DNA of 64,000 bases, from positions 58,722,575 to 58,786,574 of the forward strand of contig OU744725.1 in NCBI GenBank assembly GCA_916613615.1, read 5' to 3'. Below the pieces are notes generated by a model. The model did not search any database and was not told the origin of the DNA. It saw only the letters and a list, made by a program, of their open reading frames with translations. The position numbers were made by a program, and so were the translations under genes. Shown one piece after another: positions 12,601 to 27,600 of this stretch. This stretch comes from Steromphala cineraria (lineage: Eukaryota > Mollusca > Gastropoda > Trochida > Trochidae). Position 1 is the first letter of the stretch, and every line of letters starts with the position of its first letter.

Positions 12601-15600
12601 CTTTATCTTCTTCATCATCGCAACTTCTAGAATTCCATTCAAAGTAGTTGAAATCACTAAAGATGCATTTTCAGCTTAGCTTTCTACTTCACGGGAGGGT
12701 CGGGATAGCGCAGTGGTAAGCGCGATCGGCTTCAGATCAGGAAACCGCAATAGACTTGTAACCTTGCTATACAACTGGAACTGTTCTACATGCATTCAGT
12801 TTAGGATTCAATCCTTCACTGAATTTCAGCGCAGTAGCACCGATGGTTTGCTAGTTCGAGCCGATGCTAGCAGGTTTCATCGCAATGTATAGGCACAATA
12901 ATGTTGCGGGCGTTCGCCCTGCAGTACTACTAGCGGTACATGAGAAACACTCTTGAAAGCGGCGTTATAAAGGCATTTTTTTTAATGCTTTTTCGACTCG
13001 ATTAAACTCAAACTTCCTAAAATGAAAAAAATTATCCACAATCAGTTACGTCATCGTTATGTGTTACACTATGCAAGTTTCTAAATTTTGTCTGGCTTTA
13101 AGTATGTCAACGTGTTGTTATCTCAATGCGATCATAGAAGTTATCATTTTATGAATCCAATCACCAGTTTTTCATATACTGCATATATCATATGACATAC
13201 AAAATGAACTCATTGATAAATTTCCTATGTTGACAGTCCTTTAATCTGTTAATCTAGCGCGCTTCTCACAGAGAGAGCCGTATATATATGTAAGCTAATT
13301 AGTAGCCACATTTAGAACCACATTGCATCTATATAATCCGATAACACGTTTATTCAGCCAGTGCGTCATTGCTTCGGTAGTCACAACAACATCTTTCGAT
13401 TGTGTTTCTAATAAGAGATGTTCTCTGTTACCAAATGATATTCTGAATCTATAAACAGATCTATTTGCGTGAAGAACGATTTTGTAACATCATTTTGTTA
13501 TTATCATATCTGCATCTGAAACAATGCAGTTGCAAAAAAATTGTTTTAACCGTGTCAATGCTTCAATGTAAAATCATCGTTTCGTAAAATTATGAATAAT
13601 TGACAATTTATCAACCAGGGTCCCCTTTCATAAAGCCCTAAGGTGATTGTAAGTCCTTAAAGGGGCAGTAGCACGTTTTTTTGATAATTTTGTAATTTGA
13701 ATTTCTCACTGATAATTGGAAGTGAATGTTAAATGTATTATTTTGACAGTGTCAAAAATCTCATTACACAAGCCAATCATCCATTGTCAGAGGACAAAGA
13801 ATGAAGATTCACATCAAATCCATTGGCGGCCATTTTTGTGTGAACACCTTTAATTCATTTTTGTAAGAAAAAGGAATCGTATGGCTAAACTTTACCGTTA
13901 TATACTGGAATTATTACTGCTCCATTTAGTGTAAATACATTGTCTTTCAATTGAAACCATTATTTTTCATTTTCCTGACATCACCCTATATTCCCCCAAA
14001 AAACGTGCTACTGCCCCTTTAAGGTAGCCTAAGTGCAATGTTAAAGAATTACATTGTCGATAGAAAATCTGACGGTAGTAGTGTAAAACGCGAGTAACGG
14101 AAGTCACGTGACGCCATGTTCTAAAGTCGTTATTTTGCAGACCACAAAACAATAAGAAAAAAACGTTTTTTTCTAAAATAAATAAATATTTCGTTTTTTT
14201 CGATTCCTTCGACTTGGAACCATTTAATTAAGTATAGTATCAATGATTTAAAGCAGTTAAAAGTGAAACATGTCAAATGATGTGCAATACTGCACCTTTA
14301 AGGTCAATATTAGTAAAGTTTGCTTTGTGAAAGGAGACCCAGGACCTTTTTCAAACGTTTTCGACCAATTTGCTAAACTGAAAGACACAATTCAAATACA
14401 ACAGACAGATACACAATCATGTATGTGGTTTGTCAGAAACAATTGCATAATTTCATGAATAAGGTTTCGGGTAAACATAAAACAAATTTAGTCTTTCTTC
14501 TTCCTGCAATAATTTATCAATTAAAAACATATTCGGACAAAAATCGGTCAATATGATATTCAATTATTAACATAAAAAATGTCTTCCGTTTTTACAAAAC
14601 CTGAATTCTCTGCAAACAGGGGCAGCTCAGTCGTATCCGAGCAATGAAATCGAAATTAAAGAAAATCTGAATTTCAGAAATACACATGTATGAACGCATC
14701 TGCCAAATAACGAAATTCAGCACCAGTGACGAGACGATCCCGTGATATGGTATGGGAATGGTTATTTTACACATGGACACAGTCACTTGTTGATTCTTTG
14801 TAAGTGCTCCTGGGTTATTTTATGGACGTCAAAACGAAACCCAAATTACAATATATTTGCACTAAGATACACAAGCAAGTGAACAAACTAAAGGTACGCA
14901 GCTGTAACATGGGTTGCCTCAAACAAACTTCTACCTTCCCACCCCATGTACATGTATTAACCTAATCAAAATAGAAGTTTTAAAGTAAGAAAAATATGTT
15001 TCATGGATCTGTTAATATTCTTAAAACCAAACTTATAAGTTTCAATTCAATAAGCACTTTAAAGAGGCCGATCGAGCCTCTTTCTGAGAAATAAGCTTTA
15101 GATCGGGAACGAGGCTGTTTTCGAATAGCGCGTCATAGTTTTTAGATCTATAAATAGCACGAGAAAAGCCCCTTCCCATAATGCAACGCTATATGTAAAC
15201 AACATGCATGGCTCGTTTGTGTCAGGGTGTCAAATGAATTTTGGCATTTATTTATTTATTTCTATGTCTTGCTCATTCCAATTATTATGACTTGGGGGTA
15301 TACGAAAAAAACTACAACATAAATTGTAATATCAAAATATTTCAATATTATAAATGACATAATTATTTATATAAATTTCCATTTATAGATTTCTTGCTTA
15401 TCTCTGATGTAAACAAAGTATTTTGTTTGGATAATTATTTGTGAAATTTCTTTTCCATTTTAATGCAATATTTAATATCACAATATTTCAATATTAATTA
15501 GAAATGAAAATTATTTACATATATATTTATCAATTTATGGATTTCTTGCTAACCTCAACCCGACTCATAGTAAAACATTTTTTCTTCCAAAATATATCTT

Positions 15601-18600
15601 AGTCACTTAAATCACATGAAGTTTTTATGTTCGAAAAAGTGCAATACGGACTATGTATATTTCGGAGTGCGACAGCGCTGACGATTTTTTTTATATTCGA
15701 TGCGAATCAACTATTCTTCTCAGTGTCACATTGATTGAGTGTCATGTGTAGATTTCAATAAACAATATGTTTGTCTGTCAATTTTCTTATGCAAACATTA
15801 TTAACAAATTTCCTACAAATTAAACATCCAAGTAACTACAACACCGACCAAACAATCAGCTGACAATAATCCTAGTGGTCGCCATGATCAAGGCTTCGAG
15901 TTCGATCGGCTTTCCTCCGCCATTTTGAATTGTTTGCATTGCGAGAAAACAAATGTACTGTATCATGCTAATTCATTGAGTAAATCAAGAAAAAATAAGT
16001 GATTGATAGAAGAGGGACATGTTTACACGTGATGCATAATAAAAGTTATCAGTTAAGACAGTATTTTGTTGCAGTAAATGCCAGTAATGCATCTCACGCT
16101 CGTAGCTCCGATGATTGGCTTCATTTCACGATGTTTTTCTTTTTGGGGGGCGATACACTTTATTCTTTATCAAATTGTTAAATCATGAACAACTTGAATG
16201 ATAACCTCATTAACATTTTGAATTTTTTTAAATTAAGTGTGAAATAATCATGTAAAAATCGTATTTATTAGTTAACAGGAATGTCCTCCGTGAATTTCGT
16301 TTCCACAAACAAACAAAATCACCGCTCGATGTGCTTGTCAGTGGCTTTATTTATTTTCGCAATTTTTTTGTTTTGAAGGGCGGATTAGAACAAATTACCA
16401 AATATGACATAGTTATTAACATAAAAAAATAGAAAACAAAGTCGAATATATAAAATTTGACGTGTCGTGTGCAAAAGGGAATTCCCTCCCGAATATTTGT
16501 GGAACAGAAAATAGCCGCTCGATCTGGCCCTTTAAAGGGGCAGTAGCACGTTTTTAGGGGGAATATAAGGTGATGTTAGGAAAATGAAAATTAATGGTTC
16601 CAATTGAAAGAAAATGTATTTAAACTAACTGAAGCAGTACTAATTCAAACATATAACGTAAAGTATAGCCATACGATTCCTTTTTCTTACACAAAACGAA
16701 TTAAAGGTGTTCACACAAAATGGCCGCCAATGGATTTTATGTGAATCTTCATATTTTGTCCTCTGACTATGGATGATTGGTTTGACACTGTCAATATATT
16801 ACATTAAGCATTAAGTTACAATTATGAGTGAAAATTTTAAAATATAAAATTGTCAAAAAACGTGCTAGTGCCCCTTTAAGAAACGGGAGGGTGTTCATGG
16901 TTAACAAATCCTTTTCGATCAATACAGCCAAACTCTTGGCCTGCATTAACTTGAAACAGCCTAAGGAACCAGAAGCCAAATTGGTTGTAAATTAGATCAA
17001 ACTGATGTTCTTGTCCCAAATACGACAAGGACACTGTCCTAGTTGATCCCACTATGGTAGAGTTGTTGTTCAGCATGATCTAGTTACCTACACAAGCAAC
17101 CGCGTGAGCTTGTGGGTTATTGTTGTGATTAACTTGAAAGATCAAAGTTTCTTTAAACTCTCTTGTTGACATTTGATATCAATAATTGACTTTATGTTAA
17201 CCGTAATATCATGTCCACTCGAGAAGGTAAAAAGGCAGTCATAATTTTATAAGATCTTAAGAACCCAATAGCAAAGACCTCATCTGATACCTCAAAGGGA
17301 CAGTCCTGTCGGTATTTATTGTAGAAACGAAAAAAAGGAACACTTCAGACAATACTTATGGATGTTCTTAGTACATGATGATAAAACGACCAAGTAGAAT
17401 CATGTTACTGGGAATAACAATTTTGTTTATTAATATTTGACAACTTGATGTAGAAGAGCATAAAAATACACAGAAAATACCCTGATAGGACTGTCCCTTT
17501 AAATTACTAAGTATTGTAAATGGAGAGGATGATATCTCGTCCTTTATCGAGATATTTCTCATGAACTTTATACTCTCCTACCAGGAAGTCAATATAAGGA
17601 AACCGCCTGAAAGTGTTCCTTTTAAACATTATCGAATAAGAGGGCTGCTATATTTGTGCCTGTATTTTGGCTCTGGTGCCACAAAACAGATCCTCTATGA
17701 TAAAGGAATAGTTACCAAAATACCTGACAGTATAACCGGGTAATGATGTGAATTATTATCTGTATCATGGCAGCGGTGCCTTCTTGTAGAACTGTCTGAT
17801 GAAGTATATATTAAAATATTACCCTAATGCACGCTTTGGTAAAATGAACAAGGGAGGAACATGTACCCTTGTCCAACACCAATTGTATTAGATTTTGGCT
17901 CAGATGTCGGGCACCCTTTCATAAAAGTGTTATAGCAGAAATCCCCTGTATATACAGTCTTTATATCTCTGCCCCGTTGTGACAGAAATTCCTCTGTATT
18001 ATTTGAAAGTATACCTTGGCAAATATAAAGAGGATACTAAACGACGTTCCATTTAATACAATAAAAAAACTGCGGTATCTTACACGGGCGAGTGATAGGA
18101 TCTAGTTACAAGATGGGAAGGTATACCTCTGTCAGAACCTTGACCGTGGTGTCTGTAGTTATATATATATTAGGACCCCTCTGATGAAGGTGCCTTTAGA
18201 AACTCACAACGATATACTTGTGCAAACTCTTATCAAATTGCAAGAGAGGAAGATATTACTTGATATCTTGTATCTATGTATCTTGCGCCGTTGTCTACTC
18301 CACTGATGAAGTTGTCATTGAATATAACCATTGTACCACAGCAAATTTGATCAAATTGCATGAGAGGAGGGAATATGTCTGTTTATTGGCTCCCGTGCCA
18401 CGAGTCCACCCCTTGAAAATGTCGTTAAAATTAACCGATGTACCTGAGCAAATTGGATGAAATTGTCATAGCTTACGATATACCTTTGTCTGAATTTTAG
18501 CTCTCGTGTCTGGAATACCCCATTTGAAGTTGTCGTTAACTACAATATGTTCTTGAGCAAAGGATTTAATTGTCAGAGCGTACGGTATACCTTTGTCTGA

Positions 18601-21600
18601 GTGTATATATTAACAGTAAAATGAGTTCTTTTAGTGTCTCATAAGCCAGTTATGGCTCGACGCATTGTTTTATATTGTAAACCATGTTTTGTCTATAAAA
18701 TGTAATGATGCGTGTGAAACTTTAATAAAAATATACTACTGCTATATTTTAGCTCTTGTGTCAGAACTCCCCTGATGGCGTTGCCATTAAATAAAACCAT
18801 TGTACCAGAGCAAACAGATCAAAATGCAAGAGCTAAACGTATACCTTTGTCTGTATCTTGGCTTCTGTGTCAGAACTCCCCTGATGGAGTTGCCATTACA
18901 TAAAACCATTGTACCTGAACAAATAGATCAAATTGCAATAGCGTACGGTATACCTTTGTCTGTATCTTGGCTCCTGTATCCGGTAGTAGGACCCCCCTGA
19001 TGAATGTATCCAGTGTCCCGCTGTACTGGTTGGCTGTTAGATCGCGACACTGGATGACACTGATGATCAGCTCAGAGACCTCCCTGGAGAGATAATGTTT
19101 ATCAAGTATTACCATTTCAAAGGGTAATTAATACACATTTTGTTATATATAAATTCATACATACATAAAAAGTTCAGAATCTGGAGATGGTTCTTCAGGT
19201 ATTATATATTTACATATTCATACATACATACATATCTACATACTCATGTTTTTTTTCATTTCCTTAGTTATTTAACCGTTGTGAGTTTTCCTAAAAAATG
19301 TTAAAACTAGTTCAAAGAGGATTTTTTGTCTTATTTAATCCCGGCAATTTGACGATTTGTCTGAAATATTGGTTTAAATTATCTTTTATTTAGACAGGTG
19401 TTGTTAACAGTGACTAGTACAGTAAATATGAAGCAATAATGTTTGTAAGTTTTAACGAAGCTGGTGCTGTTGATCTAAAACACTTTCTGACCTGGAGTGT
19501 ACATTCTAATAGCTTCTTTAAAAAAACATTTTGATAAAAACACAGAGCTGCACGAATTCCACTAGACGCTTTAGTTGCATTTTGCATACGTGATAAATTC
19601 AAACAACTAGTAATACGTTAAAAGGGAAGTACATGTAGCACGTTTTTTTGAAAAAAAATTATATTTTCAATTTTTCACTGATAATTGTACGTTAATGCTA
19701 AATGTGTTATTTTGCTAATGTAAAAAAACTCATTAGACAAACCAAACTTCCATAGTCAGAGAACGAAGTATGAAGATCAACCTAAAATTCATTGGCGGCC
19801 ATTTTGTGTGAACAACTTTAATTCATTTTGTGTAAGAAAAAGGAATCGCATGGCTAAACTTTACATTATATATTTGATTTATTACTGCGCTCGTTAGTTT
19901 AAATACATTGTCTTTCAATTGGGACTATTAATTTTCATTTTCCTGACATCACCTTATATTCCCCCTAAAAACGTGCTACTGCCCCTTTAAGTTTCATTTA
20001 ACAATAATTTAAAGTGTCTATTACGACGGACTGGCCATACATTTATCAAAAGATGGGTAAAGTGTACCAACAATATGCTTACAGTCACATTGTAATCTTT
20101 AGAAAACACAATATATTGGTAACTCTCAAGAAACCAGAGTGCTATGCTAGCATGATTGCGGTTCATAACATTGTATAGTGTAAAGCAACTATTACTATTC
20201 ACCATCAATTCAAGTACTATAGTTCAAGAAGACTTTTTAATAATGCAGCCTTTGACACTCTCCCCAACATTGTTCTTTCACATGAAAGAACATTAGCACA
20301 TTCATTCTCCCGAGGCCTGCATTAAGCATCCATAATCACTTGGATCAATAAACACATGCATTTATCACCACATTGTTAGCCATTTAGAATAAAATACTAC
20401 AACTGCGAATAAGTAAGTTTTTTAAAAATTGTGGAAATTACATGTTTCCTTATTTTTCAAACGTCCCCGAGACCTTTATCAGTCATCCATTTTTACTTAG
20501 ATCAATCCACACATGCATTTATCACCGCATTGTTACCCATTTAAACTACAATACTACAAATGAGAAGAAGTAAGTTTATATGTTTCCTCGCTTGTATAAC
20601 AGAGCCATAGTGAGAATCAGAGAAACACCGTTCTGTTATTCAGCATAATTAACACCTGCTCTGATGTATGTCTATCATTCCGTGAATTCTCACGTGGTAA
20701 GGTCAAGGATTGTCTGGATCACATAAAAGACAGACATCACGACACATCAACATGGCTTCCATCTTGGAATTTTTTTTAACTCAGCACTTAAATTTATTTA
20801 TCGTTTTTTTACACGTGGTATCGATATGTACTATTGTATGTATCAACTTGTATCAACATTGTGGTTAAACATACATTAAAACTTGAGTTATTAATCCATT
20901 TTCCTTATAACCGTTTCAAGGCAATGAATGTTATGAATTCCAAAATACCTAACAAATGCTTGATATCTATTTCATATCGTCACGACCTACAATACCAACA
21001 TGACATTTCATTATGATATTGTCAGTTTCAATCATCCAAAACTGTGTTCCGAAGGAGATATCGCTTGTGGAAGATCAGGCGATGTATCTCGGATATCGAT
21101 TTGACAGTAGATTTTACAATGCCTTGTCATCAGCAAGTACATCACATTGTTTATCATCAAGTAATGGAATCACAATGCTATGACGCCATATTCGTGACGA
21201 CATTACAATGCTATAACGTTGTAAAAATTATATCACAATACAACGACATCACTGCTTTGCAGTCTAAGGCAGTGTTCAAAGATATACATTTTCAAGGCAA
21301 GGTAATGCAAAATGATACATAGAATTTCATCCTCGTGTTTTCTTACATTAAATACATCAACACTCCATGGTAAAAGTAAACATCCTCGGCAAGCCTCGGA
21401 TAATTGTATATTTTATCAAGTTGTATTCTTATATTGGATATCAGAAGACACTTGGGTGAGATTCTCTATTTATCACGAACGTGATATGTCCTTTCTACTC
21501 TACATTTTTCCCATTTTACTTAGCACAGAATGACTTTTGAAGCGATATGATGTCCTTGGTGAGCAATCTCTTGCAGCTATAGTTAACATTAAAAGTCAAC

Positions 21601-24600
21601 TTAATGACTACTAGGTACCAAATCAGTTGACTTCAACTGTAGTTGATATTTTATCAGAAAATATTCATTATTGGTCAAGAAATCCAATTTCTGAAAATCC
21701 AAGACCACAAATATCTTTGTTAACACAAAACAAAATGACAGTAACGTGATTTCAAAGCTTTGCAGCATTTCTTCGATATTCACCTTTGCAGGATGTTATT
21801 GAGAAAATTTTACGAAATTTACCTTTCAGAATTTCGCAAAAGGTTTGATAGACTTGAAAATGTCTTTTCACTTCTCAAAGGGGCAGTCGCACGTTTTAGG
21901 GGGAATATAAGGTGGTGTCAGGAAAATGAAAATAAATAGTGCCAATTGAAAGACAATTATCAAAACTTAATCATTAATAAAATCAAATATAGTAAAGCTT
22001 AGCCATGCGATTCCTTTTTCTTACACAAAATGAATTAATGGTGTTCACACCAAAATGGCGTCCAATGGACTTTATGTAAATCTTTATAATTTGTCCTCTG
22101 TTTATGGATGATTGTTTGAGTAATGAGGTTTTTAGCACTATCAAATAACACATTTAGCATAAAGTACAGTTATCAGTGAAATGTTGGTGTTTTTTTCATT
22201 AAACGTGCTACTGCCCTTTAAAGATTTCAAAGAAAAAATAAAGCTGCATGTGTCAATCAAAAACATACTTATCGTATTCCAGGGCGAATTCAAGCTGGCC
22301 AATTTTCGGCATATCTGGTTGCATCTCCAGCACAGAGGAATCGGAGGCCACACTCTCACAGGACTCGGCCCGGCGGATGCCAGCATGACTGTAATCCAAG
22401 TCGGACGCTGAAAAGTGTTAACAATGTCCCTTTAATTGCAATTTTACAGTTGAATAAAATATAAAAACACACAATGCAAGGTTCAAAATTTCTCTTTTTG
22501 TACGTTTATAGTTGAATGCAATTACACACAATGCAAGGTTCACAATTTCTCTTTTTGCACGTTTATAACTAAATGCAATTACACACAATGCAAGGTTCAT
22601 AATTTCTCTTTTTGCAAGTTTAAAGTTCAATAAAATATAAAACACACAATGCAAGGTTCATTATTATTAAAAATATTGCCTATGCGGTCTTTAACAAATG
22701 CCACAGAGACCATGCCCTAAACATACATTGGAATCGCACAGACTTAAATGTTCTTAAGTTTAAATGAAATTTTTGGCACACAAAATGCAAATTATTGGAT
22801 TATAACTATTTGTTGTGAAAATCACATGGACGTGAGTTCGATGTTTAACATTCGTTAGGCGACTAAGGTACCAAATGAATTCATACTCTTTCGTGTGACA
22901 TGTCATTCTTCGGTTATTTTATTATAGAAAAATAGCATTTCCTTCTTAACTGGTTGCTTTTAGCTTCTACAAAATTTCATGTTTGTGTGTTTCTGCATTC
23001 TTTCCCCACAGAGGCAGACCAAGTCATGAAATGTTGATACAGCCTCTGTTATATTACGCCTAAATCCCTGGGTTCCGGCAGTTTCCCCATGCGGACAAAA
23101 TTTGCACCACAATCCATTTGATTTCTTTAGCAAATGACAACGCTTCTCGCATGGAAAGGGTGGTTCATATCACAACGCTTTTGCCATAATTTAGTAGGCA
23201 TAATGATGATTTTAGAACAGCGTCGCTGATTGCACAACTAACTTTGATTGCCTCCAATCAGGCATCTCCCATTTAAGTCCACAACGTCGGCGTAAAATAA
23301 CAGAGGCTGTTTCAACATTTCTTGACTTTATCTGCCTCTGTGGGGAGAGAATGGTGTTTCTGATGAATTTTGGATTTTCCTTTCTGCCAGAAATTCTGCA
23401 ATGCTGTATAATTTGCATAATGTCAGTGTCAAGTGTGATAGTTGTACCATTGTACTGTTGACAAGACAAGTCATTGACTCTTATATATTCATACCTCATT
23501 ATCAAAATAGATTTCATTTCTCTATTGTACAATAATGGAACATAGGCTCGAATCCTGTACCTTGGTAAAAAAAATAGGTCATGAAAATATCACCTTCTGA
23601 CTTCATTTTAGGCGTATTCATCTGATATGACTCATAAAAATATATGCAATTATAGTCAGAGCATGTTTACTTTAAATACACTAGAAACTATATCCAAAAC
23701 ATCTATCATTTTCTCGTTGTGCCTCTTGTACTGTAAACAAATATTTCACATATAATATTAAAAGGTTTATAAAGGGAACCAACGGAAAGAGGATAATTGG
23801 AGTTACCCAAATTACTCCAATGCGTGCTATTTCAAGTAACGAACAAATAGAGGTTCTTCGATAATGAGCGAGAACACACAATGTTCTAATATGGCCCGCC
23901 CACGGGAGCTGATGCACAGATAACCCAACACGGCTTGGTCAGGAAAGGAAAAGAGTACGTTTTTCTATTGATATTGGTGCAAAAAATGCAGTACTAAATG
24001 TTAGGAAATGTATTTACGAGGTCTTGTCGTAGCCCTCTGATTTGTTAGCACTTTACTATCCGCAATTCATGTAAATATTGAAATTTTGGAATATTATTGT
24101 TGTGCCTGTTGCACGGCAGCAAGTAAAGTGCCAGTTGATGCGTTGAACTGTCCTTTTAATGCTGAGTGTCAAGCAAGACAACAACAACTCCAATATTTTA
24201 CGTCGAATCGAATCGAATCCCGGTTGACAAGCGGAAACTTTACCAACTGAGCTACGTCACCAGTTTCATTATGTTTACCCCAAACAAATAATACGGTAGG
24301 CTGGTGCATATTTTAACTGTGACTGTACGTCCTTATAGTTAAGGCTTCGTGCAACAACATACCGAATTTAACATCGAACGTGACGGGAATCTGCAGGGAA
24401 ATAACTATAATTTAAGTCATTATCTTATTTTGGGGACAGAACACACATTCAAATTTTATAAAAGTATACACCTGGATGTCTTAACAATTTGACTACAAAG
24501 TAACTCAATGACGTCATATCAGAAGATTCATCCTTTACAATTGCTTCTGATTTATGACAAAATGTGCCAAGTCGAAATGCGCAAAGAGTCCCTTTGTGCT

Positions 24601-27600
24601 ATTTTTATAATTACTCAACATCCATTATCTTGAAAAAGAAAAATTGTTGATCTTTTTCCTTTTTTAGATGATTAACTTAAAAGTTACCTTAAAATACTTA
24701 TGTAGAGTGACATTACTCAATAATTCCATAACTCAGCTGGTTTTTGAATCTCTCTAAAATTGCCTTAAACATAACATTAACATTAAAATGGCCGAATTAT
24801 TAGATGATATATATCATCACCGTGGTCAACATTATGAGATGACAAATAATAGCATAGAATATACAAAAGATGCCTTGTGTAATCATGGCAATACCCTGAT
24901 ACCTGAGCGTATCTTTAAGAAACCAACACACACGTATAAGTAAGGATGGGTATCGTTCCTCCTTTCTGTATTGCAATATATTGTGATACAGAAAAGCGTA
25001 TTGCAATACATATTGCAATACATTTGTACTTCTTTAATTCAAGAATTTGCATGCCATCTTGTATAAATATGAGCGTTGAGAACGATAATTATTGCGTTTT
25101 GGAAAGGATATTTTTTCAATCACTGTTTATGACCTGTATACATATTTGAGCTATATTCACAACACAAATTACCACTTTGAAACAAACGAAAGTAATTCTT
25201 GTTACATTAGTTTGTGTTAGTAATTTTAGATGGAAATAGTTCGTTTTAAAACGTTCAATATATTGGAGATAATTTCAAAAGTGTGTGCCGATTAGTATCA
25301 CCTTGTTCCTGTATTGCAATATACCGATATATCGATAATACCGCGAATCCTTGCGTATAAGACCGAACTTCCGGAACTGACATCACGTTGTCATTTAGCT
25401 TCCTATATCATGTATCCGACATAATGCAAAATTAATGTGAGATGGCTACTCTGCTGTCAGAATGTTCTATTATAAGTATAATAAGGACAGTAATGAATCC
25501 TTGGATAGAAATTATACATCAGACAGTGACATGTAGCTGGAGTCGATAGCCTTCCAGTAGTTATTGATCTTCTTAGCAAGCTCTGACCTACAGAATGTTC
25601 TCTCGGGCTACATTTGTAGGCTAAAACGGTGGTCAATCAAGTCACTTCATTCACAATTGCATTTTTAGATCTTCAGTATTGGCATAAAACAATCTAAAAC
25701 TTTACTTGAAATAGAATAGCAACGATCTCATATATGGTTTTTCTTACAAGATGCTTTGAATTATCATATATCTTATTTACCCATTTAACTTTAATATAAA
25801 TCGATCTTAATGTGCGCTTGGAGTATACTAATGCTTGGAATAAGAGTTTTCACAATTGCCCTATTATACCATAAATCATACTATGAAATTATAAAAAAGC
25901 GTATTACTTACAAAAATATACAAATAAACGTACGATTTTCTCCGTTTGTACAATACAAGTTACAATATACGTTCGATTTAATATGAATACACCCATTTTA
26001 TGATTAGATTTTATCAGTAGGTTTTGCTTTTAACATTCATATTTGACAAGATATTAAAACCACTTGTAATAGGGGAATGCAATGTAGTCCTACCTTCATG
26101 TTTAACGTAGAGTTTGCTTTATATCAACTTCTCAAGAGACAAAATGCAGCGTATAACTTACACCAGTTTGTGTTGAATCATTGTAAAACTTTGCAAGTTG
26201 ATTTGAAATCAACTCAACTTCAGTTCATGTTTTATTACTTGATGGATGTTTATGTAATGTCGCCAGAATTAGCGATGTTTGTACGAAAATTGGGAACGTG
26301 TCCTTAGACTACCATTAACCTATTTACAACTATGAACATATTTTGATTAAATTGCTGTCATTCCTAAGACAAGAGGTGAAGACGACAACAGAAATTATGA
26401 GGTTGAAGCCGAGATTATTCGTTACAAATGTGCAAAAATTGAATTGGATCCGACGGAAAATTATTTATACTACACTAATGTAACATGCAAGTCTTTGGGG
26501 AAAGAAACGTCACCGTACGAATATAACTGGCACGGGTCTGTACATGACAATATGATTGATTGCACGGAAAAACAGTTGCCTACCAGACCAGACAGGGGAA
26601 TTGTTATAGATGTAATCTCTGACTTATCTTATCTTATCTTACAAATGAAACCACTAGAAATTTATTTCCAGGACCTTATATTTGGTAATATGGCTCGTAA
26701 TATGTATCTGATGATAATCTTATGTGCAAACATCTACATCGAGAGACCACTGGAACTGCATGTAACATCATTTTCGTTTCGAAATATCTAAAATATCATA
26801 TCATCAGTTGAATATGCAAATAAGGGCACTCAGGGTGTTCTTGATATGGTGACTTTGCACTTAGCCATACACACAGACTTAACTGGTCCCGACTCATACA
26901 GGATCTACATATTCCACATTCTAGAGACCGCCCCTTCACGATTTAGATATTATTCTCAAAGACCTAATACTTCATACCGAGGTTATGCTGCTATTCAATT
27001 TAAAGGGTTACGGTGTAGTTGATACAGTGGCCCCTATGTCACCGTACACCTAGCAATACACACCGATTTAATATAACTTGTCTCGACTGATACAAGACTT
27101 GACCTTCCTTATTCTAAGGACCTTTCCTTCAAGGGTGAGATACTATTCCGAAAACCTAATACTTTATACGGTAGTCATGCTGCTAGACAATTTATGAGGT
27201 CAGGATGTTCTTCATATGGCGACCTTACACTTAGCAATACACACAGACTTAACTGGTCCCGACTCGTACAGGATTTTAATTTTCCTATTTCTATACACCG
27301 TCAATTTGCGGTTTAGATTCTATTCTCAAAGGGTTGATACTTCATACCGAGGTTATGCTGCTAGACAATTTAAAGGGTTACGGTGTAGTTGATACAGTGG
27401 CCTATATGACACCTTACATTTAGCAATACACACCGACTTAGCTGGTCTCGACTGATACAAGATTTGACCTTATTCTAAGGACCTTTCCTTCAAGGGTGAG
27501 ATACTATTCCGAAAACCTAATACTTTATACGGTAGTCATGCTGCTAGACAATTTATGAGGTCAGGATGTTCTTGATATAGTGACCTTACACTTAGCCATA

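Noticed and set aside
22181..22411. Plus-strand frame over 22.2-22.4 kb
   Set aside because: Antisense shadow of syt12 exon 3 joined to MITE sequence.
24185..24266. Functional tRNA-Asp gene
   Set aside because: A and B boxes are present, but the acceptor stem does not pair and the T-arm region is an ATTCG repeat; a SINE head fits better.
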